NCBI GenBank assembly: GCA_035937595.1
Contig: DASZHS010000005.1
Location: forward strand, 1-64,000
DNA: 64,000 bases
Direction of reading: 5' to 3'
DNA from: Palsa-459 sp035937595
GTDB lineage: Bacteria; Actinomycetota; Acidimicrobiia; Acidimicrobiales; RAAP-2
Shown here: positions 1-7,805 of the stretch, piece by piece
How the letters are laid out: every line of letters begins with the position of its first letter
Numbering within the stretch: position 1 is the stretch's first letter
The notes under the pieces: model-generated
What the model was told of the DNA's origin: nothing
What the model saw: the letters and a program-made list of their open reading frames with translations, nothing else
Database searches by the model: none
Position numbers and translations under genes: made by a program

Positions 1-131
1 GGCGGTCCTCCCAACATCTCGAGGTATCCGCGCACTGTGCCATGAGGAGTTGCAGCGGCCGGTCCACCGCATCCTGCGAGCATGGCGCCGGCAAGGAGCG
101 TCAGCCCGACTACGCCCTTTGAGATCTTCAT
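1..131 (-). CDS. Lipoprotein, N-terminal part only (runs off left edge)
   Basis: These are the first 43 codons of a leftward gene that continues beyond the window. The ATG at 131 is preceded by a GAGG-type ribosome site. The translation begins MKISKG, has a hydrophobic stretch, then a lipobox LAGC with Cys at residue 21 followed by GGP. This is a type II (lipoprotein) signal peptide, so the product should be exported and lipid-anchored to the outer face of the membrane. The visible mature part, ending GYLEMLGGP, is too short to name a family. Confidence 0.75.
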   Translation of the reverse strand, partial: MKISKGVVGLTLLAGAMLAGCGGPAAATPHGTVRGYLEMLGGP

Positions 132-210
132 GCGTTTCACCGCCTCACCTCACGGTAGCCCTCACCCCAAGAGCGAACGCATGCGACGTCGCAGCCACGG
201 GATCGGCAAC

Positions 211-262
211 CGTCCCCCAACGCCGGGAGGTGGTCGCGGTGATAGCCACACTTGCCTGGCCC
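211..262 (+). repeat. Intergenic repeat copy 1 (CGCCGGG core with hairpin)
   Basis: The core CGCCGGGAGGTGG begins at 221, preceded by GTCCCCCAA. Downstream, GTGG can pair with CCAC about 12 bases on. The right part (CCACACTT...GGCACATC) resembles copies 6 and 13. It lies between a lipoprotein start and the 3' end of the next leftward gene. Confidence 0.5.
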
Positions 263-322
263 TCTGAGGCACATCGTGGACACACCTCCAGCCTCGTACG
301 AGGTGACGAGAGGGGTCGCCCT

Positions 323-1156
323 TTACGACGAAGGGCGCGAAACCCGTTTCATCCGATCGCGCACACGCACCGCCGCGTACAGACGAGCCATTGCGATGAG
401 AACGAACAGGCCGCCGATCGAGGTGAACACAGGAAGTGGCCAGCTCGCTCTCGTGGCGAGCCCGACGCCCCAAAGGAGGCACAAGATCACCCACGCGAGC
501 GCCAGCCAGCCCCACACTGCTACCTGAATCCCGCTCCCTTCGGCTCCGAGTTTCGGGAAGCTTCTGACGAACCGCGATCGAGAACCGTGGAGCGCGAAGC
601 GCAAGGTATTGCCCCACACCCAGCGCTCAGGGATCCAGAGGACGCCAAGCGCTGCATCGGCCACTGCCCGTTCGTCCTCTGATCTCGACTTGGCGAACGA
701 CAGGGGCGGCACGATGCTTCGTGCCATTACGAACGCTCCGAACCCCAGGTAGATCAGTGCCAGCGATGGGATCGGATCTCGTGCAATCGCGAGTGCAAGT
801 CCGGAGAGCTCGAAGGCCCCGAAGACGCCGGATGTGACCGCGCGCCAGATTCGAAAGTCCGAGCCCGGCTGCTCGTCCTCGATCACCGTCGTCCACAAGG
901 GCCAGGCCGGAGCCGGGATATAGCTCACCCGATTCAGCGCAGAGGACCGCGGCCCAGATTGAGATACTGATCGTCCATCCGAGTTCGCGACGCAGCTGGT
1001 GTGAGCGAAGGAAGCAGAGCTATCGCGCCAGTCTTCGAGGAACGACACCCAGCTCCAGTGCGACGAGCCAGGTTCCCCAAGGCGAACCACTCCGGGGCCC
1101 GATGCTTCGATCGGACGGCCGCAAAGTATGCATTTGTAGGTCGCGGCTCCGGTCAT
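323..1156 (-). CDS. Membrane protein with N-terminal CxxC/HxxC putative zinc site
   Basis: This 277-residue protein starts ATG at 1156. The N-terminus carries CILC (Cys9, Cys12) and later HTSC (His52, Cys55), a spacing that suits a small zinc-binding finger. Hydrophobic segments follow at about residues 110-150 (two passes) and 210-265 (two passes), so it is an integral membrane protein with a soluble cytoplasmic head. No family could be assigned. The neighbour at 1204-1551 is also leftward and encodes another small membrane protein, but a 47-base gap leaves operon membership open. It is supported as a gene by the coherent hydrophobic pattern and by the lack of a better reading in other frames. 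Confidence 0.65.
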   Translation of the reverse strand: MTGAATYKCILCGRPIEASGPGVVRLGEPGSSHWSWVSFLEDWRDSSASFAHTSCVANSDGRSVSQSGPRSSALNRVSYIPAPAWPLWTTVIEDEQPGSDFRIWRAVTSGVFGAFELSGLALAIARDPIPSLALIYLGFGAFVMARSIVPPLSFAKSRSEDERAVADAALGVLWIPERWVWGNTLRFALHGSRSRFVRSFPKLGAEGSGIQVAVWGWLALAWVILCLLWGVGLATRASWPLPVFTSIGGLFVLIAMARLYAAVRVRDRMKRVSRPSS

Positions 1157-1203
1157 GAGCAGACGGTAACTGTGTCCCGGACCGCCGGCTACAGGGCGGC
1201 GAA

Positions 1204-1551
1204 TCAGCGTGGCTCGGTGCGACTTTGGTAGGTCCGACTCACGAAGTGGGACTGGAAGCCTCGAGCAAGACCGATCAAGAAGAGCACACCACCAGCGATG
1301 ATCCCGATCCCCACGGGGAGATCAAGAACGATGGCAAAGAAGATCCAGGCGAGCATGATGCACGGACACGCACAGAACCAGAAGACAGACGCTGCAAAGA
1401 GCCTCCAACTACGCTCGCCGCCCCTTGCAACCAGATCCTTCCGGATCCCATGGAACGCAGAATGCTCGTCGCGTTGGGTCAGCGAGTCGATTACCCATCG
1501 CTCGAATGGGAGGAAGTGCTCCTTCGTCGAGGATCCCTGAGCCTCCGGCAC
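1204..1551 (-). CDS. Small two-pass membrane protein, unknown family
   Basis: The product is 115 residues from a GTG start. Residues 1-45 are polar and charged. Two adjacent hydrophobic helices follow, about residues 50-72 (FAASVFWFCACPCIMLAWIF) and 75-96, and then a short basic tail. The order polar head, helical hairpin, tail suggests an inner-membrane protein with both ends cytoplasmic. No recognised motif is present. A copy of the intergenic repeat lies immediately upstream of its start (1581-1600). Confidence 0.6.
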   Translation of the reverse strand: MPEAQGSSTKEHFLPFERWVIDSLTQRDEHSAFHGIRKDLVARGGERSWRLFAASVFWFCACPCIMLAWIFFAIVLDLPVGIGIIAGGVLFLIGLARGFQSHFVSRTYQSRTEPR

Positions 1552-1580
1552 ACAAATCAGTGTCCCACCCAGGTATCGGG

Positions 1581-1600
1581 TATCCCTGATCGCCGGGTCG
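1581..1600 (+). repeat. Intergenic repeat copy 2
   Basis: TATCCCTGATCGCCGGGTCG: the same left flank (TATCCCTGAY) and core as copy 9 at 11594. It is a short copy with no clear hairpin, squeezed between two leftward genes. Confidence 0.45.
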
Positions 1601-1605
1601 AGGAC

Positions 1606-2088
1606 TCACGTAGATGATGCCGCCGTGTCCCCAAGCTCGGAGGCAGGACTGACACGTGCCATCCAGAAGAAACCAATGACCAAGACGAGGTACCCGAGCA
1701 AGCTGAGAAGCAGGAGCAGCAGCTGGTGCCATCCTGGCTGGGCCGCAGCGACGGTCTCGATGCGGATGAGATTCGCCAGGCTCGCCGAAAGCGCAAAGAA
1801 AAAGCCGAGTGCGAATCCGTAGTTCGCTCACCGAAAGAGTGCCACGGGGACCGACCCGAGGCGGACAGCAGTCAACAGCCACCACCAGGCCCAAACCATG
1901 GCGAAAGACATGAGGCTGCTCGCAATCACCTGAAGCTCGAGGCCCCAAACACCGGGCAGCCCGACACCGAAAGATCCACCTGGTCCATAGAAGAGCAGGA
2001 GACACAGCTGCCAGAGCCCGCCTGCGGCGACGAGCAAGAACCCAGAAGCGATCACGAGTTGCGGGAGCAGGCGATCGTCCCGGTCCAC
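1606..2088 (-). pseudogene. Four-pass membrane protein interrupted by an in-frame TGA
   Basis: From a GTG at 2088 the reading frame encodes two hydrophobic helices and ends SVPVALFR at a TGA (1830-1828). The same frame continues without a shift as ANYGFALGFFFALSASLANL and a fourth helix rich in Leu, ending at a TGA (1608-1606). Both halves have the composition of one four-helix membrane protein of about 160 residues, so the internal stop looks like a point mutation in a once intact gene. Read-through or a sequencing error are the alternatives. The start is uncertain: in-frame sequence extends upstream to the stop of the previous gene without an ATG or GTG. Confidence 0.6.
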
Positions 2089-2157
2089 GCGCCAAACGTA
2101 CCGTCGACGAACAGCCGTACGGGCGAGTGGTGCCTGCCCCAGAACGCCGGAGATGAG

Positions 2158-2724
2158 TCATGCGTCCGAACCTGGAGCGGTCGTGGCGATCGAGGACTCG
2201 ATGGCCCGAAGCGCCCGGCCGCACGAGCACGTCGCTGGATGGCGTCTAAGCGTCCAGATCGCCGAGCCAAAGTCAGACAGTCGCATCGATTTGCCTGATC
2301 TCAGCTTGAGGACAGGGGTGACCACGTAGCCGTGGTAGTCGGGCGCCGAAGTGACCGCGGTCACATCGGTGAGTCTCACAGCGTGTGTCCCTCGGATACT
2401 GCTGAAACGAATCTCCGAGTCCGTAATCTCGAGATAGCCCATCCGAAAGGCGCGCACCGTCATGAAGGCGCATCCGGCGGCTGCGAGGCTGAAGACGATG
2501 TGGCCCAGCGACTGTGAGAACGCTGAACCTGGCGTCCTCGAGACCGCCGCCCAGATGAAGAGGGGGATGCAGGCTGCGAAGTACCACGTGACGTACAGGC
2601 GCTCGGCGAGCGATGATCGAACGACCTCCTTGCGACTGCCAACGGAGCCCGATCCCATCTGAGCAAGGTACCGAAGGTCGTCGTCAAGCGTTGCGTTCAC
2701 CGGATCGACGCGTGACTCAGCCAC
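2158..2724 (-). CDS. Membrane protein with PH-like C-terminal domain
   Basis: The 188-residue product starts GTG at 2724. Two hydrophobic helices (about residues 47-65 and 75-95) are followed by a beta-rich stretch (YLEITDSEIRFSSIRGTHAV and onward) with the pattern of bacterial PH domains: strand, turn, strand, then 'RLTDVTAV'. Such two-helix plus PH-like proteins are common and mostly uncharacterised in actinobacteria. The C-terminal tail has CSC and is polar. Its stop directly precedes the broken membrane gene at 1606-2088, so the two were probably co-transcribed. Confidence 0.6.
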   Translation of the reverse strand: MAESRVDPVNATLDDDLRYLAQMGSGSVGSRKEVVRSSLAERLYVTWYFAACIPLFIWAAVSRTPGSAFSQSLGHIVFSLAAAGCAFMTVRAFRMGYLEITDSEIRFSSIRGTHAVRLTDVTAVTSAPDYHGYVVTPVLKLRSGKSMRLSDFGSAIWTLRRHPATCSCGRALRAIESSIATTAPGSDA

Positions 2725-2789
2725 ACCGGCGAAGGTTCCATCCAGAGACGCTGCTAGCAGCCCATGGTGGTGCGGAACTCCGTGGCAAC

Positions 2790-3299
2790 ATGGCGGTGGT
2801 GGCGAAGGCGACGCTCTCTGGTTCTACATATTCCGTTGCTGCTGGCCCGTTCGGCACGCTGACGCTCAGACTCGATGGGACGGCGGTGCAGCGCGAGAAG
2901 CGCATGGTGCGGACGAAGCGCGATCGTTTCACGCTGGCCGACTTCCAACATGCTGGGATCGCATGGTTCGAGAATCCAATGGCCAACCAGCCGAGGGGGA
3001 GGGACTACTTCACGAAGTATCCTCGCTTCGAGAGCTTCCTGTGCCTATGGCGCGATGCGAAAACGTGCGAGCGTCTATCGGGCACTCTCGACGACGCCGA
3101 CGAGGGGTTCCAGCAGTTGCAGCAGAGGACCACCGACGGCATCGCATCCACACCTGCCGGCCGGTTCGCAGCGATGCTCGATGGTGCCATCGCAACTACG
3201 AAAGCCTCGCCTGCTCCGGACCAACTTCCTGGCTCGTACCTCCCATTCGAAGGTCGCGCGGTCTGGATTCCCAGTCTTGGTGCCTCGAATCCCTTTTGA
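2790..3299 (+). CDS. Unknown soluble protein of 169 residues
   Basis: An ATG at 2790 opens a frame encoding MAVVAKATLSGSTYSVAAGP and then a short beta-rich region, FTLADFQHAGIAWFENPM, and a mixed helical region. No signal peptide, membrane helix or recognised motif is visible. The open frame extends further upstream, but that part overlaps the divergent gene at 2158-2724 and has the Arg/Pro-rich look of a shadow. It is judged real because of its balanced amino-acid composition. Its function is unknown. Confidence 0.5.
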   Translation: MAVVAKATLSGSTYSVAAGPFGTLTLRLDGTAVQREKRMVRTKRDRFTLADFQHAGIAWFENPMANQPRGRDYFTKYPRFESFLCLWRDAKTCERLSGTLDDADEGFQQLQQRTTDGIASTPAGRFAAMLDGAIATTKASPAPDQLPGSYLPFEGRAVWIPSLGASNPF

Positions 3300-3525
3300 G
3301 TCGATTATCGGCACCAACGGTCTCCGATTAGGTCACCTCTGGACGCCCCACGCTGCAGTCGGCCGACGCCGTCCGTGAGACGAGGCGTGATTGCCGAGGG
3401 AGCCAGCAGAAGCGTCCCCGACCAATCGCCGTAAGGTAGTCACGTCGATTGTCGCAGTCGCCCGTCCCCCTCCAGCGCATTGGACACGGGACCCAGGCTC
3501 TCGATGCGTGTGATGGACTTCAAGA
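3300..3525. other. Gene-free stretch of 226 bases
   Basis: No convincing gene. At about 3416 there is a degenerate match to the intergenic repeat (GTCCCCGACCAATCGCCG). The following gene's GTG start at 3526 has no strong ribosome site. Confidence 0.4.
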
Positions 3526-3867
3526 GTGTTCAACCTGGCCGCTGGTCACGGCGAGTCGTGGTCAGGGACTGAGGTAGTCCTCGCTGTAGCGATCCTTGTA
3601 CTTCTCGTCGTCGTCACTAGGGCCGCCATTCGAGTCGTGAAGAGCCGGAGGCCTCTCAATGGGGACGCAGCCACGAGACAACCGGAGTCGTCCTTTGACC
3701 AGAGCCACCCAGGTTCGAGTGACCGCTATACGCCGTTTCCGCAGGCAGAACAGTGGTCAACCCTCCCCAGCTGGCATCGGGATCCAAACTCACCCGACAA
3801 CGAACGATGGTGGGACGGAGCACAGTGGACTCAGCACGTGCGACCTAGAAAGGGAGGTGGAAGCTGA
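3526..3867 (+). CDS. Membrane-anchored DUF2510 protein
   Basis: The product is 113 residues from a GTG start. An N-terminal hydrophobic helix (about residues 15-38, VVLAVAILVLLVVV) anchors it. A low-complexity polar linker follows. The C-terminus, WHRDPNSPDNERWWDGAQWT and then QHVRP, is the DUF2510 signature (W-x-D-P ... R-W-W-D-G-x-x-W-T). DUF2510 is a short actinobacterial domain usually attached to membrane segments; its role is unknown. The gene ends 20 bases before a repeat copy and converges with a leftward membrane-protein gene. Confidence 0.8.
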   Translation: MFNLAAGHGESWSGTEVVLAVAILVLLVVVTRAAIRVVKSRRPLNGDAATRQPESSFDQSHPGSSDRYTPFPQAEQWSTLPSWHRDPNSPDNERWWDGAQWTQHVRPRKGGGS

Positions 3868-3877
3868 GACCGGACCT

Positions 3878-3910
3878 GCCCCTGATCGCCGGGAGCGGGG
3901 CGCCCTTCCT
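3878..3910 (+). repeat. Intergenic repeat copy 3
   Basis: CCCCTGATCGCCGGGAGCGG followed by the palindrome GGGCGCCC and CCTCAGATGCGG. It lies between convergent genes, where its hairpin could also end transcription. Confidence 0.5.
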
Positions 3911-4194
3911 CAGATGCGGTGCGGCGTAATCCTGCGCCTAGAGACAAGCAGCCACCAAAGGGACACTCCGATTCCACCGACCAGCGTCAGGATTGTGAGT
4001 ACCGCGATTAGCGCGATCCAGCCTCTTCGGGCCATCCCTCCTTGGAACGCAACATCGGGCGTCCTCGCCAAGTCGATGATCGCGACGATTGGCGGGCCGA
4101 GGACGAGCGTCAGGATCAGGACCATAACCACCAGGTACTCGATCACGCCCAAGATGCCCGTGGTGGAGTTCTGATACACCAGTGCCGAACTCAC
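3910..4194 (-). CDS. Small two-pass membrane protein
   Basis: Ninety-four residues from a GTG start. Helix 1 is at about residues 17-42 (EYLVVMVLILTLVLGPPIVA), then a short loop IDLARTPDVAFQGG, then MARRGWIALIAVLTILTLVG and a basic tail. The layout 'helix, D-L-x-R loop, R-R-x-W, helix, R-R-R' is loosely like the PLDc_N family of two-pass proteins, but the match is weak and no function is claimed. Confidence 0.6.
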   Translation of the reverse strand: MSSALVYQNSTTGILGVIEYLVVMVLILTLVLGPPIVAIIDLARTPDVAFQGGMARRGWIALIAVLTILTLVGGIGVSLWWLLVSRRRITPHRI

Positions 4195-4224
4195 AGTGCA
4201 ATGGTAGATCCGAGTCTCAGGGAG

Positions 4225-4282
4225 TGCCCCTCAACGCCGAGTGAGTGGCGCCGCGAAAAGCCCGTCGGACGATACTTACAGG
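4225..4282 (+). repeat. Intergenic repeat copy 4 (long form shared with copy 12)
   Basis: CTCAACGCCGAGTGAGTGGC and the following bases to the start codon closely match 13937-13994, including CGGACGATAC just before the ribosome site. The similarity then continues into the coding regions, so repeat and gene were duplicated together. Confidence 0.65.
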
Positions 4283-4648
4283 ATGAACGCCGTCGAATTC
4301 GCTACGGCGGTCGCCAAACGGCTCGACGCGATCGCCCCTAATGGCTGGAGCGTCTGGGTAGAGGGCCAGATGGTTACGTGCGGAGCCGATCCGACCAAGG
4401 GCGGCTACTCGGATGGTCCGTTCTTCATCCCCGAGACGCGGGATCTGACAATTGAAGAGATGATCGCCTCGGCTGAATGCGCGATGGCCAACCTGCAGGA
4501 GTCGGTCCTCGAATCGACAGGTGAGCTCTGGCCCGGAGGGCCTCGCCCGCATCAGCACGTAGATGTCGATCCAGACCAGATGGTCCTTTGGTATGGCGAT
4601 TCGGCCAGCCGGTACCTCGAATGTGAGCCAATCGACCTAGGTCTCTGA
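4283..4648 (+). CDS. Unknown 121-residue protein, copy A of a duplicated gene
   Basis: ATG at 4283 was chosen because the paralogue at 13995 starts at the same place. The protein begins MNAVEFATAVAKRLDAIAP and is acidic and soluble. A central block VWVEGQMVTCGADPT and a block DLTIEEMIASAECAMANLQE are shared with the paralogue; about four fifths of residues agree by eye. The C-terminus ends LWYGDSASRYLECEPIDLGL. No recognised domain, signal or membrane segment. A repeat copy lies on each side (4225 and 4649), which gives it the look of a self-contained cassette. Confidence 0.7.
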   Translation: MNAVEFATAVAKRLDAIAPNGWSVWVEGQMVTCGADPTKGGYSDGPFFIPETRDLTIEEMIASAECAMANLQESVLESTGELWPGGPRPHQHVDVDPDQMVLWYGDSASRYLECEPIDLGL

Positions 4649-4680
4649 CACACCCTGCAACGCCGGGTTTGTACGCATCT
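4649..4680 (+). repeat. Intergenic repeat copy 5
   Basis: ACACCCTGCAACGCCGGGTT, just after a stop codon; the right side diverges after the core. Confidence 0.45.
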
Positions 4681-4723
4681 AGCAGCTCAGTCGTCTGAGG
4701 GCTCGTTCTAGCAAGATGTCCCT

Positions 4724-5350
4724 GTGAACGAGTCGGAACGCGACGCGATCCTTGAAGACGCCCGCCGCTAGTGCGAACGCCTCGATCGCGAGCTCGATTG
4801 GAGCCGGCCACAAGCTGATCCTGCATACGACGCGGACGCCCGGTTCCTCGAGTTGCAACGCGAAACGGCGAGGGAAGCCCAGCTTCCCTACGCGCGCCCC
4901 GTGGACTTGGGCGTCGAGTGGGACACCGGTGCACCGATGCCAGTCCTGATCGCAGCCGAGCGGACCTTTGTCGCCTTCTATCGCAGCCTGCCCGACCCCT
5001 TGTGGGACGGAACGCCCAAGATGCGGTACCCCCTGATCGACGAAGGCATCGGCGTGATCGAGTTCACGAACGTCACTGCGATTCAGATGGGGGGACCGAA
5101 TGACGAGGGAATGCATTCACACTGGCTCTGGGGTAGCGGTCTGGAGCAGTATCGGGCTCACCTCGTGGAGAACAGCACTCGGATCGAAGAGTCGGAGCGC
5201 TCGAGTTGTCTCCACTACGTCCTGACCTTCCACGACGAGACCGTCGAGTGCCTGGCGGGAAGCGCAATCGGCAGGGCCGCCAAGGGAACCCTTAGCCATG
5301 CAGTGTCGGTGTTGGGGTCGCTCTCAACTCGACGCGAGCCTCAAGACTGA
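4724..5350 (+). pseudogene. Unknown protein gene with an in-frame TAG near its start
   Basis: From GTG at 4724 the frame reads MNESERDAILEDARR, meets a TAG at 4769-4771, and continues in the same frame as CERLDRELDWSRPQADPAYD and on to a stop at 5350. The part after the stop (about 190 codons) has a coherent composition and includes WDTGAPMPVLIAAERTFVAF and a His/Glu-rich C-terminal half. The simplest reading is a CAG-to-TAG mutation of a 208-residue gene. A downstream TTG at 4853 could start a 165-residue remnant. No family was recognised. Confidence 0.6.
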
Positions 5351-5377
5351 GCGCGGCCTCGGGCAAGTGCATGAGGG

Positions 5378-5430
5378 TGTCACAGAACGCCGGGACGTGG
5401 GCACGACCTTCGCCACATCTCGCCGCATGC
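5378..5430 (+). repeat. Intergenic repeat copy 6 (with hairpin)
   Basis: GTCACAGAACGCCGGGACGT then GGGCACGACCTTCGCCAC: GTGG and CCAC can pair. The right part, CACATCTCGCCGCATGCC, resembles copies 1 and 13. Confidence 0.5.
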
Positions 5431-5524
5431 CGATGAGGGGTCATCATTCCCTCGGCCCTCATGGGTAGATGTGCTTCGTAACGTCTGGGCGCGCACTCGT
5501 AAGGCGCATGAAACTAACGTTCGA

Positions 5525-6370
5525 ATGGTGATGGATCTGACCGAGGCGTCACCACAATCCAGACAGCTGAGGCCAACGGTGGCTGCCTTCTGCGCCGCTT
5601 CCGCGCTCTTCTTGATCACCGGTCTCTTCGTCCCCTGGGTCCACGTCAATCTGTCTGCTAGCTGCATCTGGGGGAGTTACAGCACAGGACCGTTTCACGC
5701 TCGCTCCACCTCACTTGCGGACGGGATCGCGATCCTCTTCGCGGTAGTCCTGCTGGGGATCGCGGTCCTCAAGGGCTTCGGGACAATCCATGTACAACGT
5801 CCGGCCCCGCGTCTCTGGCCCGAGATCAGTGCGGCCCTGATCTTTGTCGTCATCGCTTTGGGCATTTCTGGCTATCAGCGACCGGCGATCTGTGCTCCTG
5901 CTCACATCTCTTCGGCCCCAGGAGTGGCCCTCACCTGGTGGGGATTCGCCCTGGCACTCCTTGCTCTCCTCGGTCTTCCAGTCGGCACGTTGACTCGCTC
6001 TGTTCGTGGCGCCCGACTGAGGCGGAGCGAGGCCGCGTCTTCGAGACTCTCTTCAGCAGCGAACTTGTCTCGACGCAGCAGTCTCGAGACCTTGGTTGGC
6101 ATCGTCTCGGAGATGCAGAACCTGTTCAGAGCGCAGGCGGCAGCACATGGCGACGACCTCACATGGACGCCTGCTTCCGACTCTCAAGAAGCTCTTCAGC
6201 GCTCGGCTCTCAACCGCAGGCTCGAAGGGGCGCTTGGCCCACTCGAGGATCGTTTCTACGCCTCCTCTTCCGTTCAACGACTGACGGTCAGTTATGACTG
6301 GAAGGGACCTGACCTCGAAGCGGCCGCCGAAGAGGCAATGCGAGAGCTCGCTCGAACCCCGGCAAATTGA
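5525..6370 (+). CDS. Four-pass membrane protein with soluble C-terminal domain
   Basis: ATG at 5525 (MVMDLTEASPQSRQ) is preferred over an earlier GTG at 5471. Helix 1 (VAAFCAASALFLITGLFVPW) leads to an outer loop with a Cys (SASCIWGSYSTG), then three more helices with a second exterior Cys (PAICAPAHISS). The two loop cysteines could form a disulphide. The last third is soluble and helical, with MQNLFRAQAAAHGDD and a predicted alpha/beta tail. The loop plan resembles the broken gene at 11778-12309. Function unknown. Confidence 0.65.
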   Translation: MVMDLTEASPQSRQLRPTVAAFCAASALFLITGLFVPWVHVNLSASCIWGSYSTGPFHARSTSLADGIAILFAVVLLGIAVLKGFGTIHVQRPAPRLWPEISAALIFVVIALGISGYQRPAICAPAHISSAPGVALTWWGFALALLALLGLPVGTLTRSVRGARLRRSEAASSRLSSAANLSRRSSLETLVGIVSEMQNLFRAQAAAHGDDLTWTPASDSQEALQRSALNRRLEGALGPLEDRFYASSSVQRLTVSYDWKGPDLEAAAEEAMRELARTPAN

Positions 6371-6401
6371 AGCTCCGGCTCGGACCAACGTCCACCGCGC
6401 T

Positions 6402-7091
6402 TCATTCCTCCAAGGTCGAATCAATCCCCGCAGCGTCCTTCGAGCGACTTCTCAATTCGATAAACGACTCCTCGGCGCCCGAGAAGAGGTCGATACCCCA
6501 TTCTTCCTCGATGGCTTGCATGTCCTCGCGGTATCGAACTCTTCGACTTCGCATCGCACCTGACGTCGAAGACGGCGGAATCGTGACCGTGAACCAGCCA
6601 GCTTCGTCAGGTCCAGTCAGCTGCGCCTCGACAGGAGGGACGAGGTGCGACCAGTGCGGGACCGACCAGTCATAGTCAAAGTAGAGGCAAAGCTTGTTTA
6701 GGACCTCATCTTCGGTTTCTACTTCGATGGAGCTGATCCGTTCCATGATCCACTTGTCGACGGCCTCTTCATCGAACGCTGGCATGACGAGGGTGTGCAA
6801 TCCCGGAAAGGGCAGTCTTCGCTCTTCAATCCAGCGAGTTGACACAACGTTGAGCGAGAAATCCTGTGGAGGCACCTCGCCGAAGCCGATCTCGGCTGTC
6901 ACCCAGTAGTTGAACGAGTCGGACGTGGGCACCTGACGTGATGTGTCTTCGGACGGCACCCATCGCTCAAGCTCTCCGGTTGACCAGGACCTCAGCCACG
7001 GTTTCACTGCGCTCAAGCATCGCACGATGCTGCTTCTGGCACGCATGCGAGGCCCCTCGGAATAGGTAGGGGCTTCATTGCTCTCAATCAC
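6402..7091 (-). CDS. Imm8-like immunity protein
   Basis: The product is up to 229 residues (GTG at 7091; an ATG at 7046 is an alternative start). Residues 60-145 follow the Imm8 pattern of polymorphic-toxin immunity proteins: a beta strand with F-x-V (FSLNVVSTRWIEERRL), then H-x-L-V-M-P-A-F-D (LHTLVMPAFDEEAVDKWI), a helix, and a terminal 'LNKLCLYFDYDW' where Imm8 proteins carry a conserved aromatic cluster. Imm8 proteins neutralise secreted toxins delivered between competing cells. No toxin gene lies nearby, so it may be an orphan defence gene. The C-terminal extension of about 80 residues is not typical of the family. The assignment rests on pattern recognition only. Confidence 0.5.
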   Translation of the reverse strand: MIESNEAPTYSEGPRMRARSSIVRCLSAVKPWLRSWSTGELERWVPSEDTSRQVPTSDSFNYWVTAEIGFGEVPPQDFSLNVVSTRWIEERRLPFPGLHTLVMPAFDEEAVDKWIMERISSIEVETEDEVLNKLCLYFDYDWSVPHWSHLVPPVEAQLTGPDEAGWFTVTIPPSSTSGAMRSRRVRYREDMQAIEEEWGIDLFSGAEESFIELRSRSKDAAGIDSTLEE

Positions 7092-7174
7092 GCGGCGGTG
7101 GACATGGCGCTTGTCCGAATTGTCTGCCCGGCACCTAGGGGACGGGGGGCATTAATTCAACTGACCTGCGATAG

Positions 7175-7651
7175 TTGGACGTGGGCGTTGCCACGAGTTC
7201 GGAGGAATCGATCCAGCCGCAGGTAACTGGTCGCCGGACCGCGGCATTCGAGGCCATCGTCCTCGTGCTTGCCGCGCTCGTCGTCGTCGGATGCTTCGGC
7301 ACCTGGTACGAGTGGCACGCCTATTACTTCAATGGGATGGCCCGCTGGCAGGGGCCGGCCTGGCCAGTTCTCATTCTCTCGGCTTCAGCGATTGTTTGCC
7401 TATTCCTGGCGGCGGCCCGCAAGTCATCGACGGCAAGAATCGTCATAGCTTCTCTCATGGGGTCTATTGCGGTCTTCGCTGGCTACTACGTGATCGCCTA
7501 CCTCTATTGGGTTTTCCCGCCACGTGTCTACACTCCGATTGGCTGGGGACTCTGGTTGTGCCTCAGCTCCTCGATCGCTGCCTTAGCCGTCACAGGAGCG
7601 TGGATTCGCTTCGAAGGAGCGCAATTGGCAGGGGCCTATTCACCCGTTTGA
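7175..7651 (+). CDS. Four-pass membrane protein, unknown family
   Basis: This 158-residue protein starts TTG at 7175 or GTG at 7181. Four hydrophobic helices can be seen: residues 24-42 (AFEAIVLVLAALVVVGCFGT), 60-80, 88-110 and 122-145. Aromatic-rich loops (WYEWHAYYFNGMARWQ) connect them. It has no soluble domain and no known motif. A repeat copy follows at 7728. Confidence 0.6.
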   Translation: MDVGVATSSEESIQPQVTGRRTAAFEAIVLVLAALVVVGCFGTWYEWHAYYFNGMARWQGPAWPVLILSASAIVCLFLAAARKSSTARIVIASLMGSIAVFAGYYVIAYLYWVFPPRVYTPIGWGLWLCLSSSIAALAVTGAWIRFEGAQLAGAYSPV

Positions 7652-7727
7652 GCATCTGACCACCGATGGCCATCACTCGCTACGACCTCACTCGGTATAT
7701 GTCCCACTGCCGTCTACGGGCTGAAGC

Positions 7728-7760
7728 GACCCCGACCGCCGGGACGTGGGCGGCGTTATT
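7728..7760 (+). repeat. Intergenic repeat copy 7 (with hairpin)
   Basis: CGACCCCGACCGCCGGGACG then TGGGCGGCG. CCGCC pairs with GGCGG across an 8-base loop. Located between convergent genes. Confidence 0.5.
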
Positions 7761-7805
7761 CGGTCCGAGACTCGATTCGCCTCTCCGATTCTGATGGAAT
7801 CGGCG

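Noticed and set aside
1409..2230. 273-codon minus-strand frame covering the broken membrane gene
   Set aside because: It is uninterrupted but Arg/Cys-rich and lacks hydrophobic helices, whereas the interrupted frame encodes four good helices.
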